15,625 bases of DNA. Origin: RGIG6353 sp045594565. Its GTDB lineage: Bacteria > Bacillota > Clostridia > Oscillospirales > SIG627. The notes under the pieces are model-generated. The model did no database searches. It had not been told where the DNA came from and was given only the letters and a program-made list of their open reading frames with translations. The stretch lies in assembly GCA_045594565.1 (NCBI GenBank), contig JAZNYT010000090.1, forward strand, positions 1-15,625, read 5' to 3'. The stretch's first letter is position 1. Each line of letters starts with the position of its first letter. This document shows, one piece after another, positions 1-7,939 of this stretch. The position numbers and the translations under genes are program-made.

Positions 1-1
1 G

Positions 2-55
2 AAAAAACCGACCTCCCATTCGTTAGAATTTTGGTCTAACTTTTGGGGGTCGGTT
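2..55 (-). terminator. Intrinsic terminator after the AI-2E family transporter gene
   Basis: Read on the minus strand, an outer stem AACCGACCCCC pairs with GGGAGGTCGGTT (one G-U wobble). An inner stem GTTAGA/TCTAAC sits inside it, and the outer arm runs straight into a six-T tract. It starts a few bases past the transporter stop codon, so it is the natural end of that single-gene transcript. Confidence 0.88.
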
Positions 56-59
56 CAGC

Positions 60-1271
60 TCAATCTTCTTTTTTTATTTCAGTTGTTTCAATTTCAGGTT
101 CGGGGATATCGTGGAAATATTCTTCTATTTCAACAGGCATATTTTTAACTGCAAGCCGTCTGTCTACAAGCCTTTCGACAAGAACGTAGGCTACCGAGAA
201 AATCGGAACTCCGATAATCATTCCCGCAAAGCCGAAGAGACCGCTCATTATAACGATTGCCACAAGAATCCAGAAAGCAGAGAGACCCATTGAGCCGCCG
301 AGAATTTTAGGGCCTATGAAGTTTCCGTCAAGCTGTTGGATAAGCAGTATCGTAATAAGGAAAGGGATTACCTCTCGGGGATTTACCATAAGAAGAATGA
401 AAGCGCTCGGGATTGCTCCGATGAAGGGTCCGAAGAAGGGAATTATATTCGTAATACCCACTATAACGCTTATAAGGAGTGCATAGTCGAGTCTGAGTAT
501 AAGCATAACTATATAGCACAGTACGCCTATTATGGCAGAATCTATAATCTTGCCCTTTATGAAACCGCCAACCGAGTCATCAAGGAGTTCAAAAAAGTCG
601 GATATTCTCTGTATCCATTTTGTGTTAAAGAAAGCACATATAAGCTTTTTTGACTGTGCAATAAGATGCTCCTTACGGGAAATCATGTAAATTGACACGA
701 AAATGGAGAGAATGAGATTAACGAATATAACCGATACGTCCTTAATAAGGAGTATTGCCTTTGGTACAAGCTCTGTTATATATTTAACTGCCATACCCAC
801 AAATTCGTCAAGTACGCTTACAAATCTTTGTACTATACCATAATACTTACTTGATGCGTCGGGAAGCGAATTAGCCCATTTTTCAAGGGCAGCCTGATAT
901 GAGGTAAGATTGCTTGCAAAGGTTTCAAAGCTTGAATAAAGCTGAGGAATAATTACGTAAAGGAGCGCAGAAAGGAGAAGCAGAGCCAATACGTATGCCA
1001 GCAGTACCGATATAAACCTTCTTGCTCTTGTCATATCCTTCTTAGCTTTTTTGAAAACAAAAACCTTTTTTTCAAAGAAATTTACAATAGGGTTGATAAG
1101 ATACGCTATTGCAAATCCTATAATTATAGGATTTATTATAGAAATAAATCTTCCAATTGCTGAAGAAATTGTCCCTATATTAAAAATAAAGTATACTATA
1201 AATGCGCATACAGTTACTGTTAGCGTAGTATATATTGACATAAAGAAATATTTGTTAGGCTGTCTTTTCAC
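60..1271 (-). CDS. AI-2E family transporter (PerM/YtvI-like membrane protein)
   Basis: This 403-residue polytopic membrane protein has the layout of the AI-2E/PerM/YtvI family. There are two hydrophobic segments near the N-terminus (about 10-60), one at about 85-108, a soluble helical stretch (110-165), and then a cluster of membrane helices to about residue 367. Family landmarks are NIIPFFGPFIGAIP (275-288) and the QLDGNFIGPKILGG stretch (313-326) followed by a hydrophobic SAFWIL run. The C-terminus (about 379-403) is charged and acidic. The start is GTG rather than ATG: it is preceded at 7 bases by a GGGGAG ribosome site, while the next Met (residue 11) lies inside the first hydrophobic segment. 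Known members move small molecules or ions (autoinducer-2 export, Na+/H+ exchange), but the substrate here is unknown. It has its own promoter and terminator, so it is probably not functionally tied to the sugar operon upstream. Confidence 0.92.
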   Translation of the reverse strand: MKRQPNKYFFMSIYTTLTVTVCAFIVYFIFNIGTISSAIGRFISIINPIIIGFAIAYLINPIVNFFEKKVFVFKKAKKDMTRARRFISVLLAYVLALLLLSALLYVIIPQLYSSFETFASNLTSYQAALEKWANSLPDASSKYYGIVQRFVSVLDEFVGMAVKYITELVPKAILLIKDVSVIFVNLILSIFVSIYMISRKEHLIAQSKKLICAFFNTKWIQRISDFFELLDDSVGGFIKGKIIDSAIIGVLCYIVMLILRLDYALLISVIVGITNIIPFFGPFIGAIPSAFILLMVNPREVIPFLITILLIQQLDGNFIGPKILGGSMGLSAFWILVAIVIMSGLFGFAGMIIGVPIFSVAYVLVERLVDRRLAVKNMPVEIEEYFHDIPEPEIETTEIKKED

Positions 1272-1278
1272 GTTTTCA

Positions 1279-1284
1279 CTCCCC
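1279..1284 (-). promoter_or_regulatory. Ribosome binding site that decides the GTG start
   Basis: GGGGAG on the minus strand lies 7 bases before the GTG at 1269-1271. No ATG in frame has comparable spacing, so this site supports translation from GTG. Confidence 0.75.
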
Positions 1285-1293
1285 TTTTATTTT

Positions 1294-1322
1294 ATTATAA
1301 ACGAAAGTTTTCAAAACTGCAA
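1294..1322 (-). promoter_or_regulatory. Predicted sigma-A promoter for the AI-2E transporter gene
   Basis: On the minus strand a perfect -10 TATAAT (1294-1299) is preceded, with a 17-base spacer, by a weak -35 TTGCAG (1317-1322). It lies between the aminotransferase terminator and the transporter start, so the transporter should be transcribed separately. The 5' leader would be only about 15-20 bases. Confidence 0.6.
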
Positions 1323-1332
1323 TACCTTTGAC

Positions 1333-1366
1333 AAAAAAAGGAGACGCAAAACATTACGTCTCCTTT
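1333..1366 (-). terminator. Intrinsic terminator after the aminotransferase gene
   Basis: On the minus strand the arms AAAGGAGACG and CGTCTCCTTT form a perfect 10-base stem with a 10-base loop, followed by a run of T residues. It begins 5 bases after the aminotransferase stop codon. Confidence 0.92.
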
Positions 1367-1371
1367 TGATA

Positions 1372-2910
1372 TTATAACTCGTTAAGTGCTTCCTTGATTT
1401 TATCAACCATTACGTCAACAACCTTCTCATCTGCAACAAGCGGAGGCTTGAGAAGTGCTCCGGGAGGGCAATCTGCCTTATAGAGCTGTGCGCTTATGTC
1501 AACACACTTGGAGTTGATTAGTTTTGTGAATTCTGCTGCCTTTTCAACTGAATGGAAGTGGATAGCAACAAGGTGTCCGAGTCCTTCGGGCTTTTCAAGA
1601 AGCCTCGGATATTCTGCAGGAAGGGCTGCAACACTCTTTGTTATATACTCGCCCATTCTTGTAATCTCTTCACCATTTTCCCCAACAAACTCCATTGTGA
1701 TGATATATGCAAGGCTTGCAAGCTCCTCCTGTCCATTGGTAACAAGAGCTCCAAACTGGTTAAGGGAGTCTGTTTCGTAGGTAGTGATTACCTTACTTGC
1801 AGGATATTCTCCTCCGGGGAATCCCTTACCTATGATAGAGAAATCGGGGTTAAGTCCGTACTGACGGAAAAGGAACATTCCATCGTACCACATACAAGAC
1901 TGGATTTCATCGCAGAGAGTGAAGGTGTCATATTCGTGACAAAGCTTATATGCTTCCTGTAAGAATTCAACCGTTAAGCGGATACCGCTGTAATTCATAA
2001 GAATTATCTCATGAAGGAAGCCTGCGGTCTTATACTTGCCGTTGTTATATTCCTTTATCTTCTTTTCGAAATCAGCAATGTCATTCTTCTTAACACTTAC
2101 AACCTTATAAAGGTCCTTTTCTACACACTTCTCATAGAATGTGGGCCACATTCCGCGCAGAGTCTGTGCGAAAATAGTTGTGCCGTGATAGTTTGCGGCA
2201 AGTCCTTCCTTGTTATCCTCCATAACAAAGAATACGGGAATCTTGCCCTCATACTTAGGTGCGTCATAGGTAGAGTCAAGTCTGTAGAAACGAGAAAGCA
2301 TCATCTTGATACCCGCCTCAACTGCAAGGCTTCCTGTTTCAAGATTTATAATGCGGTTAAGCACGTGAGGCTCCTTGGAAGCGAGAATTGCATCAAGCTT
2401 CTTGTCGGTATCCTTAATACCGTTTGCAGCCGCAACTATTTTGCGCTCTGCAAGTCTTGTTATGTAGCCTCTTGTATTGTTGTGTGTTGCATTGAGAATG
2501 CCAAGCTTACGGGCATTGGTTATTAGCTTATAACCGGGGAAGTTATGGCCGAGTGAGGTGTGATAGTGCTCACTTTTAGCAATAAGGTATGCTCGTCCAT
2601 CCTGTCCTATACGTGTACAACCAACTCCTCCTATGGGAGCCGCATTAAGATGTGTTGCTTTCTTAAACGACTCGGTGGGAGCACCTTCCATTGTGTCATC
2701 AAAGGTTTTTACAACCTTTTCGCCTGTCTTTTCGGCCATCTTATGCATGCGGTCAATATAGTCTTGAGGGAAAAACTCAACTTCCTCATTTATAAGGAAG
2801 TCAGCTTCTGATTCAGACATACCGTTGATCTCAACAGCGACTGATTTTACCGCAGCCATATACTCTGCGCCGAGCAGGTCTTTCAAAGAGCGTTTGATGT
2901 TCCTCAGCAT
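1372..2910 (-). CDS. Class III PLP-dependent aminotransferase, divergent
   Basis: This 512-residue protein carries the class III (fold type I) aminotransferase signature. ETGSLAVEAG (191-200) stands in for the usual SGSEA-type phosphate-binding region. Asp334 in LCDEIQS is the expected partner of the pyridine nitrogen, and Lys362 in IIGKGFPGG is the expected Schiff-base lysine. The C-terminus has LLKPPLVADE (486-495), matching the PPL motif near the end of the family. Odd points: there are roughly 90 residues before the first recognisable core region, which is longer than in typical 420-460-residue members, and the residue just before PPL region is Lys where many members carry Arg in an LRxxPPL context. 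The ATG is preceded by an AAAGGA ribosome site about 8 bases away. The amino donor and acceptor cannot be named from sequence. It has its own -10 element and terminator, so it is a single-gene unit and not part of the sugar operon. Confidence 0.87.
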   Translation of the reverse strand: MLRNIKRSLKDLLGAEYMAAVKSVAVEINGMSESEADFLINEEVEFFPQDYIDRMHKMAEKTGEKVVKTFDDTMEGAPTESFKKATHLNAAPIGGVGCTRIGQDGRAYLIAKSEHYHTSLGHNFPGYKLITNARKLGILNATHNNTRGYITRLAERKIVAAANGIKDTDKKLDAILASKEPHVLNRIINLETGSLAVEAGIKMMLSRFYRLDSTYDAPKYEGKIPVFFVMEDNKEGLAANYHGTTIFAQTLRGMWPTFYEKCVEKDLYKVVSVKKNDIADFEKKIKEYNNGKYKTAGFLHEIILMNYSGIRLTVEFLQEAYKLCHEYDTFTLCDEIQSCMWYDGMFLFRQYGLNPDFSIIGKGFPGGEYPASKVITTYETDSLNQFGALVTNGQEELASLAYIITMEFVGENGEEITRMGEYITKSVAALPAEYPRLLEKPEGLGHLVAIHFHSVEKAAEFTKLINSKCVDISAQLYKADCPPGALLKPPLVADEKVVDVMVDKIKEALNEL

Positions 2911-2946
2911 TAAATTTATCCTTTCGTATCGTTATTTTCTATATTT

Positions 2947-2952
2947 ATTATA
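2947..2952 (-). promoter_or_regulatory. -10 element upstream of the aminotransferase gene
   Basis: The minus strand reads TATAAT 37 bases before the start codon, inside an A+T-rich spacer that follows the operon terminator. No good -35 hexamer sits 16-18 bases upstream; the best candidates are A/T-only. The call therefore rests on the -10 and on position. Confidence 0.45.
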
Positions 2953-3014
2953 TCATTATTTTACAAATATTAAATGGAATTTTTCTATATAGTGATTTGA
3001 AATTTCTATTTTTA

Positions 3015-3050
3015 AACAAAAAAAGAGTTTTCCAAACGGAAAACTCTTTT
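3015..3050 (-). terminator. Intrinsic terminator at the end of the seven-gene sugar operon
   Basis: Minus-strand arms AAAAGAGTTTTCC and GGAAAACTCTTTT form a perfect 13-base stem with a 4-base loop (GTTT), followed by further T residues. It lies 7 bases after the last permease stop codon and separates the operon from the aminotransferase gene. Confidence 0.93.
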
Positions 3051-3057
3051 AAGTTTA

Positions 3058-4086
3058 TTAGCCAACGATACCTGAACGCTCAATACCCTGAATGAGATAC
3101 TTCTGTAAGTAGCTATAGAACAGAAGAAGAGGAAGGATAATGAGAAGTCCGCAAGTATTTGTGATACACGACTCATAGAGCGACTGAGCGGCGAATTCTT
3201 CACCGGAAAGGCTTGAAGGAACCTTTACTATTCGAGGCATAAGAATTGCACCCGACTGAGTAAAGAACAAGTCTGTGTAGAAGTTATCTGTCCACTGCCA
3301 AGAGAAAGCGAAGAGGAAGATTGTTATCATCATAGGAATAGAAATAGGAAGAATGATCTTAACAAACGTTCCAAATACGTTTTCACCGTCGATGTATGCT
3401 GCTTCTTCAAGCTCATCAGGTACACCCTTGAAGAACTGTCTCATCATAAATATGTAAAGACCGTTCTTAAATGCCATACCACCGATAGAAAGTATTACGA
3501 GAGGCCAGTAGGAGTTAATAAGGTCGATGCTTGATGCTTCGAGATTAAAGAGCTCTGATATGCCGCCGTAAATACCGAAAATATCGAAGAACTTAAAGTT
3601 CATATACATAGAAAGCTTTACTGTGTCGTGGGGAACTATCATGGTAAGGATAACTGCCATGAATATAAGCTTGTTACCGCGGAACTTGAACTTTGCAAGA
3701 CCATATCCGATGATTGAACAGATAAGAGTCTGTACAAAAGCACAAAGTGTAGAAAGTACAAAGGTGTTAAAGAAAGCAGTGAAGTACTGGTTTTCTCTGA
3801 TAATGTACTTGTAGGTATCAAGTGTTGGGTATTTAGGAATAAGTCTAACCGTTGCGTCTACAAGGTCGTCACGGCTCATAAAGGAACCGAAAATCTTAAC
3901 GAAGAAGGGGAAAATAATAATGTAAGAAATACCGATAAGAAGAAGATATCTGAAAATCTTCCATACAACCTGTACTGCAAAGGACGAAGAAAGGTACTTT
4001 GCCTTAAGTCTTTCAGCAAGACTTGTTCTTTCAAAATCTACTTTGATTTTGTTTTTGCTGTTTTTAAGAATCTTAGGTGAATCCAT
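3058..4086 (-). CDS. Carbohydrate ABC transporter permease, MalG-like (second pair)
   Basis: This 342-residue inner-membrane permease belongs to the binding-protein-dependent transport family. A cytoplasmic N-terminal tail of about 40 residues precedes six predicted membrane helices (about 44-64, 103-126, 139-156, 190-212, 244-262, 308-327). The EAA loop that contacts the ATPase is intact, with EEAAYIDG at about 227-234 and ILP at 245-247. The end, IERSGIVG, matches the short glycine-rich tail typical of MalG-type subunits (GAVKG in many relatives). The ATG is preceded by AGGAGG at 9 bases. The gap from the upstream MalF-like gene is 18 bases, so the two products should form a heterodimer. 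No ATPase gene is in the window; in Bacillota such systems often share a MsmX-type ATPase encoded elsewhere. It is the last gene of the operon. Confidence 0.93.
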   Translation of the reverse strand: MDSPKILKNSKNKIKVDFERTSLAERLKAKYLSSSFAVQVVWKIFRYLLLIGISYIIIFPFFVKIFGSFMSRDDLVDATVRLIPKYPTLDTYKYIIRENQYFTAFFNTFVLSTLCAFVQTLICSIIGYGLAKFKFRGNKLIFMAVILTMIVPHDTVKLSMYMNFKFFDIFGIYGGISELFNLEASSIDLINSYWPLVILSIGGMAFKNGLYIFMMRQFFKGVPDELEEAAYIDGENVFGTFVKIILPISIPMMITIFLFAFSWQWTDNFYTDLFFTQSGAILMPRIVKVPSSLSGEEFAAQSLYESCITNTCGLLIILPLLLFYSYLQKYLIQGIERSGIVG

Positions 4087-4104
4087 TTACTATTTCCTCC
4101 TTTC

Positions 4105-5079
4105 TTAGTCTCTTCTCTGGTAGAATATGTACATTGACAGAAGACCTGCAACAATTGCAATCATCGCAATAACGATGAGGAAGTACATCCAGCTCATTGC
4201 GGAGCTAAGAACCTGTCCGTTTGCCGCATTTCTGTAAACTTCATCAATATACCTCATTACCCCGTTTGACTCAGATGTGAATGAGTCGATAACTGTATAA
4301 ATTGTATTTACCAGAATCATAGGTGAAATCATGGGGAAGGTTATCTTCCAGAAGGTTTCCCAAGAGGAAGCTCCGTCTATTCGGCATGATTCATAGATTG
4401 CGGGGTTGATTGACTGAAGGCCTGCAAGGAATATAAGCATCTGTACACCTGAACGGTTTACTATGTTATAAATATCGTTTACAAGTCCTGCAACGTAATC
4501 AACAAGTCCTTTTCCGACCTTCATATTCGCAAAGAGCTTTTGAATATCCATTGCTGAAATAATCTCGTTTGCGGTAGTCTGGCTTCCTTCGGCACCTGTT
4601 GAGATACCGTCTGATGAGCCCATGTAAGTCATCATAGAGTTTGACTGGTCGATTGAGTCAATAATACCTGTAGAAAGAATAACAGGGATGAAGAAGATTG
4701 CACGGAAAAGAGTTCTGCCGGGCATCTTATCGTTAAGCATAATCGCCATAAAGAGCGAGAAGATAACGATTGCGGGGATATCAAGTATAAGCTGTCTTAT
4801 ACCTGCAACAAGCGTCGTAACGTATCCTGCATCCTCAAAAAGCGCTTCCTGGAAGTTATCCCAACCTACGTAAATAAGGTCGTAACCACCTGTTGCCTGA
4901 ATTTCAAGCTCGTGGAAACTGAATCTTATTGAGTCGAAAATGATGGGAAGATATACTGCGATAAACACTGCTACGAAGGGAAGGACAAACCACCAGCCCG
5001 CACGAGCTTTTTTTCTGTCCAGTGACGCCGGCTTTTTCTTCTTTGCCGGTGCTACTATAACTTTTGCATCTGCGTTCAT
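4105..5079 (-). CDS. Carbohydrate ABC transporter permease, MalF-like (second pair), with a long extracellular insert
   Basis: This 324-residue MalF-type permease subunit has a Lys-rich cytoplasmic start followed by membrane helices at about 27-50, 96-116, 124-142, 208-224, 245-265 and 293-320. The EAA loop is YESCRIDGASSW (229-240) followed by FP at 248-249, so ATPase coupling looks intact. The odd feature is the stretch between helices 3 and 4 (about 143-207). It is roughly 65 residues, Ser/Gly/Thr-rich and then helical, and is much longer than in the other MalF-like protein of this operon. By topology it would face outside and could contact a binding protein or substrate. The start has a GGAGGAG site 5 bases before the ATG. 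It sits 18 bases after the DUF5696-type gene and 18 bases before its MalG partner. Confidence 0.92.
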   Translation of the reverse strand: MNADAKVIVAPAKKKKPASLDRKKARAGWWFVLPFVAVFIAVYLPIIFDSIRFSFHELEIQATGGYDLIYVGWDNFQEALFEDAGYVTTLVAGIRQLILDIPAIVIFSLFMAIMLNDKMPGRTLFRAIFFIPVILSTGIIDSIDQSNSMMTYMGSSDGISTGAEGSQTTANEIISAMDIQKLFANMKVGKGLVDYVAGLVNDIYNIVNRSGVQMLIFLAGLQSINPAIYESCRIDGASSWETFWKITFPMISPMILVNTIYTVIDSFTSESNGVMRYIDEVYRNAANGQVLSSAMSWMYFLIVIAMIAIVAGLLSMYIFYQRRD

Positions 5080-5097
5080 TTTTTCTCCTCCCTTTCC

Positions 5098-7920
5098 TTA
5101 TGCTGCTACAAACTCGGCAAGTGTAACCTCGCCGCCGTCTGTAGTTACTGTGTCGTTATCAAGGTTTACAGTGTACTCGGTGTTACCGTCGTTTACTGTA
5201 ATAGTTGATTCTGTGTAATCAAGAATAATTGTGATTCCGTTGTCGTATGTCATTTCAACAACTCTGTCATTATATGAGTGAGCTGTTACAAGAGCATTCT
5301 GAACGGGGCCGAGAACCTTGTTTACAAGCTTATAGGTCTCTACCATATCGTCGTACCAGATATCGTATCTGATAGAGTAGTACTTGTTGTATTCCTCGCT
5401 TGTCTTAAGAACGGAAGCGTTCTGGTAAGAAAGAAGGAAGTAAAGACTTGCACCGTTTTCGATGGTCTTCATTATACTGCTGTTGAAGTCACCTGCAAGG
5501 TTGATAGCAGTTCCTGCAAAGTTCTTGTAGCCGTGGAATACCATACCTACAAAAGGAATTGCTTCACTTGCTACGTATCTGTTACTACTGTCAAGGGGCA
5601 CGTCAAGGATATCTGTAGCGTAGCCAACTACGTAAGAGTTACCCTGATTTACCATAATGCTGTAGTCGTCCTTCTGAACTTCGGCAAGAAGCTCAAGTAC
5701 TCTTTCCTTGGAGTCTTCGCGGTTAAGTGAATTTTCCTTGTTATGGTCAGAGTTAAGGTCTGAACCGAGTGTACCGAATGAAATGCTCTTGGTACCAAAT
5801 GCTTTGAAATCATCCTTGAAGTATCCGTAGAAGTCACTGTACTTAGCAGGAGAGATCATAAGCTTCTTATCATCAAGGAATGACTGATATACAGGGTCGT
5901 AGGTTCTGTGAACAGCGGAACGATTGTCAACGGTCTTGATTGTATCGTCCTTGATGTCAAACTTATCAAAGTTAGAGAAATTTGAAATGTAAACGAAGTC
6001 GTAGTCGGGGAAAATCTTAACGCCGTTGTCGCTAGCGTATTTTACGAGATCAATAAGACCCTTCTTTCCTCCGATTTCCTTTTCTACCTTAGCTCTTGTG
6101 GGAGCTGTAGAAGCAAGACCGCCGTTTGCCCAACCCGAATACTTGATAGAAATGTTGTCGATACCGTCTTTCTTGAGGCTTTCGATCATTGTCTTCGCGT
6201 TATCAAAGGTTGTGAGAGGCTTCTTAACATCTACAGGAACACCGAGAACTCGCTCTGTGGTGTCGATAGCTCCAAAAGTTTCGAGATAGAGCTCAATGCT
6301 GTCTTCTCTGTCTGTTCTCTTGAGCTGTCCTGTCTTTTCAAGGTAGTTGCGGTAAAGAGCTGCCATGTTAACGTAGGTTGCTTCTTCGCCGTCCATCATA
6401 ATATACTTGATTCTGTAGTTACCTGTGTACTTCTTATCTGTTTCTACAGTCCATGTTGCAGTAAGTCCTGATACAGAAATACCGTCAAGAGGATACGTGT
6501 CCTTGGGCCTGGGGAATACGTTTACTGAAGTTGCAAAGTACTTATTAAGAATACCACCGGAAGCTGTGGTTATCTCTGCAAGAGAGTCACCTTCTGTGAT
6601 AATTGCAAGGAAGCCCTTGGGGTCTGCGCCGATTACTTCAACTTCCTGTGCGGTGCCGTCTTCCAATGTTACATATTCGTAAGCAACTGTCTTTGTGTTC
6701 TCTACCATACCGAATACGGGGAGAGTCCAGTTTTCCATATTTGCTATAGACTTCTGCGAATAGAATGAGTAGTCCTCACCGTAAAGTCTGTTGGTAATTG
6801 TTGTTGCAATATCAGCAGAGCTGTCTTCGAATCTTACGAGAGTACCTGAACCATCGGGAAGAACAACGTAACCTTTCTCTGTCTGGTTGTATGCACCCAT
6901 GTAAGGAAGAATCTTAATGTTTGTAAGGGAATACTGCTTTGCATCGTAACGAATACCGCGGGCAGGAAGTCTTACTTCAAGACCGTCCTCTGTGAGGTAG
7001 TATTCGAGTGCCATACGGAATACGGCAGGGTTCTTTGTGGAACCTGTGTATCCTGTGAGGTCGTGGTCGTAAAGAACGTCATCATAAGTATAGTTTGTAT
7101 ACGTCATAATGAAGTTTTCAAACATTTTAAGCTCACGTTCTACGTTCGCAACAGAGGGGTCGATAACGTAAACTGCCATCTGTCTTGTAATAGGAAGTGT
7201 GTTATAAAGTGTCTGAATTTCGCTTTCTGTAAGACCGGGCTGAGTAGCGTCCTTCAACAGATAGTAAGACTTAAATCTGTTATACATATCTGTTTCGCCG
7301 GACTCTGCAAGAGGTGCAAGAACGAATTCTTCAAATCTTGCCTTTTCAATCATCATAGGAAGTGTACGCTTGGTAGTTCCCTGTCCGATTGTGTACTCTA
7401 CTCTTATACCGCCACGAATCTTGCTCATCTTTATCTGGTTGAGCTCTGCAGCGCTTGCATAAGAGTTCATTGCCTTATCCTCACCTGCATCGTTATAGTT
7501 AACGATAAGCTGGCTGAGAAGTGCTTCTCTTTCTGTTGCCTTGTTGTCCTTATTTGCAATGTCATAGGGGTTTGTGGAAAGGTACTGACCTGTAGTGGTG
7601 TTCACTACCTGTACTTCACCTGTTTCCTTGTGATAATACAAATCGTATCCGAAATCTGAATGAACAAGCTCCATTGTAGCGAGCTTTTCTTCATTGGACG
7701 CGTACTTTTTGTTTTCATAGTCTTCGCTGAGTACCGAATTGGTAGTTGTTGTTGCCTCCTCTTCGGTCTCTTCGGTTTCTTCCGTTGTCTCTTCGGTTGT
7801 TGTCTCCGCCTCGGGAGCTTCAGTCTCGTCTGCGAGAACAGGAAGTGTTACTACGGATGATATGGTCGCAAACATCATAATGAATGCAAGCATCATCGCA
7901 ATGAATTTTATATTTTTCAT
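5098..7920 (-). CDS. Secreted DUF5696-type protein with a glycoside-hydrolase-like core
   Basis: This 940-residue exported protein has a Sec signal peptide at 1-30 (hydrophobic core, cleavage after VLA, no lipobox cysteine). A Glu/Thr-rich linker follows at about 31-60. Residues about 90-520 alternate beta-strand-like stretches with a helical part (130-280), compatible with a large beta-sandwich region. Residues about 540-860 look like a TIM barrel: strand-like IELYLETFG (542-550), NISIKYSGW (589-597), VKIFPDYDFVYIS (634-646), SISFGTLGSD (712-721) and YSIMVNQG (753-760). Acidic residues fall near strand ends. The last part (about 885-940) is a beta-rich tail with an NGITIILDY segment. From memory the whole resembles DUF5696 proteins of Bacillota; the hydrolase role is inference and catalytic residues are not assigned. 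The start at 7920 has AGGAGG at 6 bases and begins the signal peptide. A longer in-frame start at 7989 would overlap the upstream gene and lacks these features. Confidence 0.85.
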   Translation of the reverse strand: MKNIKFIAMMLAFIMMFATISSVVTLPVLADETEAPEAETTTEETTEETEETEEEATTTTNSVLSEDYENKKYASNEEKLATMELVHSDFGYDLYYHKETGEVQVVNTTTGQYLSTNPYDIANKDNKATEREALLSQLIVNYNDAGEDKAMNSYASAAELNQIKMSKIRGGIRVEYTIGQGTTKRTLPMMIEKARFEEFVLAPLAESGETDMYNRFKSYYLLKDATQPGLTESEIQTLYNTLPITRQMAVYVIDPSVANVERELKMFENFIMTYTNYTYDDVLYDHDLTGYTGSTKNPAVFRMALEYYLTEDGLEVRLPARGIRYDAKQYSLTNIKILPYMGAYNQTEKGYVVLPDGSGTLVRFEDSSADIATTITNRLYGEDYSFYSQKSIANMENWTLPVFGMVENTKTVAYEYVTLEDGTAQEVEVIGADPKGFLAIITEGDSLAEITTASGGILNKYFATSVNVFPRPKDTYPLDGISVSGLTATWTVETDKKYTGNYRIKYIMMDGEEATYVNMAALYRNYLEKTGQLKRTDREDSIELYLETFGAIDTTERVLGVPVDVKKPLTTFDNAKTMIESLKKDGIDNISIKYSGWANGGLASTAPTRAKVEKEIGGKKGLIDLVKYASDNGVKIFPDYDFVYISNFSNFDKFDIKDDTIKTVDNRSAVHRTYDPVYQSFLDDKKLMISPAKYSDFYGYFKDDFKAFGTKSISFGTLGSDLNSDHNKENSLNREDSKERVLELLAEVQKDDYSIMVNQGNSYVVGYATDILDVPLDSSNRYVASEAIPFVGMVFHGYKNFAGTAINLAGDFNSSIMKTIENGASLYFLLSYQNASVLKTSEEYNKYYSIRYDIWYDDMVETYKLVNKVLGPVQNALVTAHSYNDRVVEMTYDNGITIILDYTESTITVNDGNTEYTVNLDNDTVTTDGGEVTLAEFVAA

Positions 7921-7939
7921 TTTAATCCTCCTGTTCTTA

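Noticed and set aside
2011..2526. Plus-strand open frame of 171 residues opposite the aminotransferase gene.
   Set aside because: It is a mirror of the aminotransferase codons; its composition is Cys-rich and unlike a real protein, and the minus-strand gene has catalytic motifs.
7063..7659. Plus-strand open frame of 198 residues opposite the DUF5696-type gene.
   Set aside because: It is Cys/Val-rich with no domain pattern or ribosome site, and lies wholly opposite a well-supported gene.
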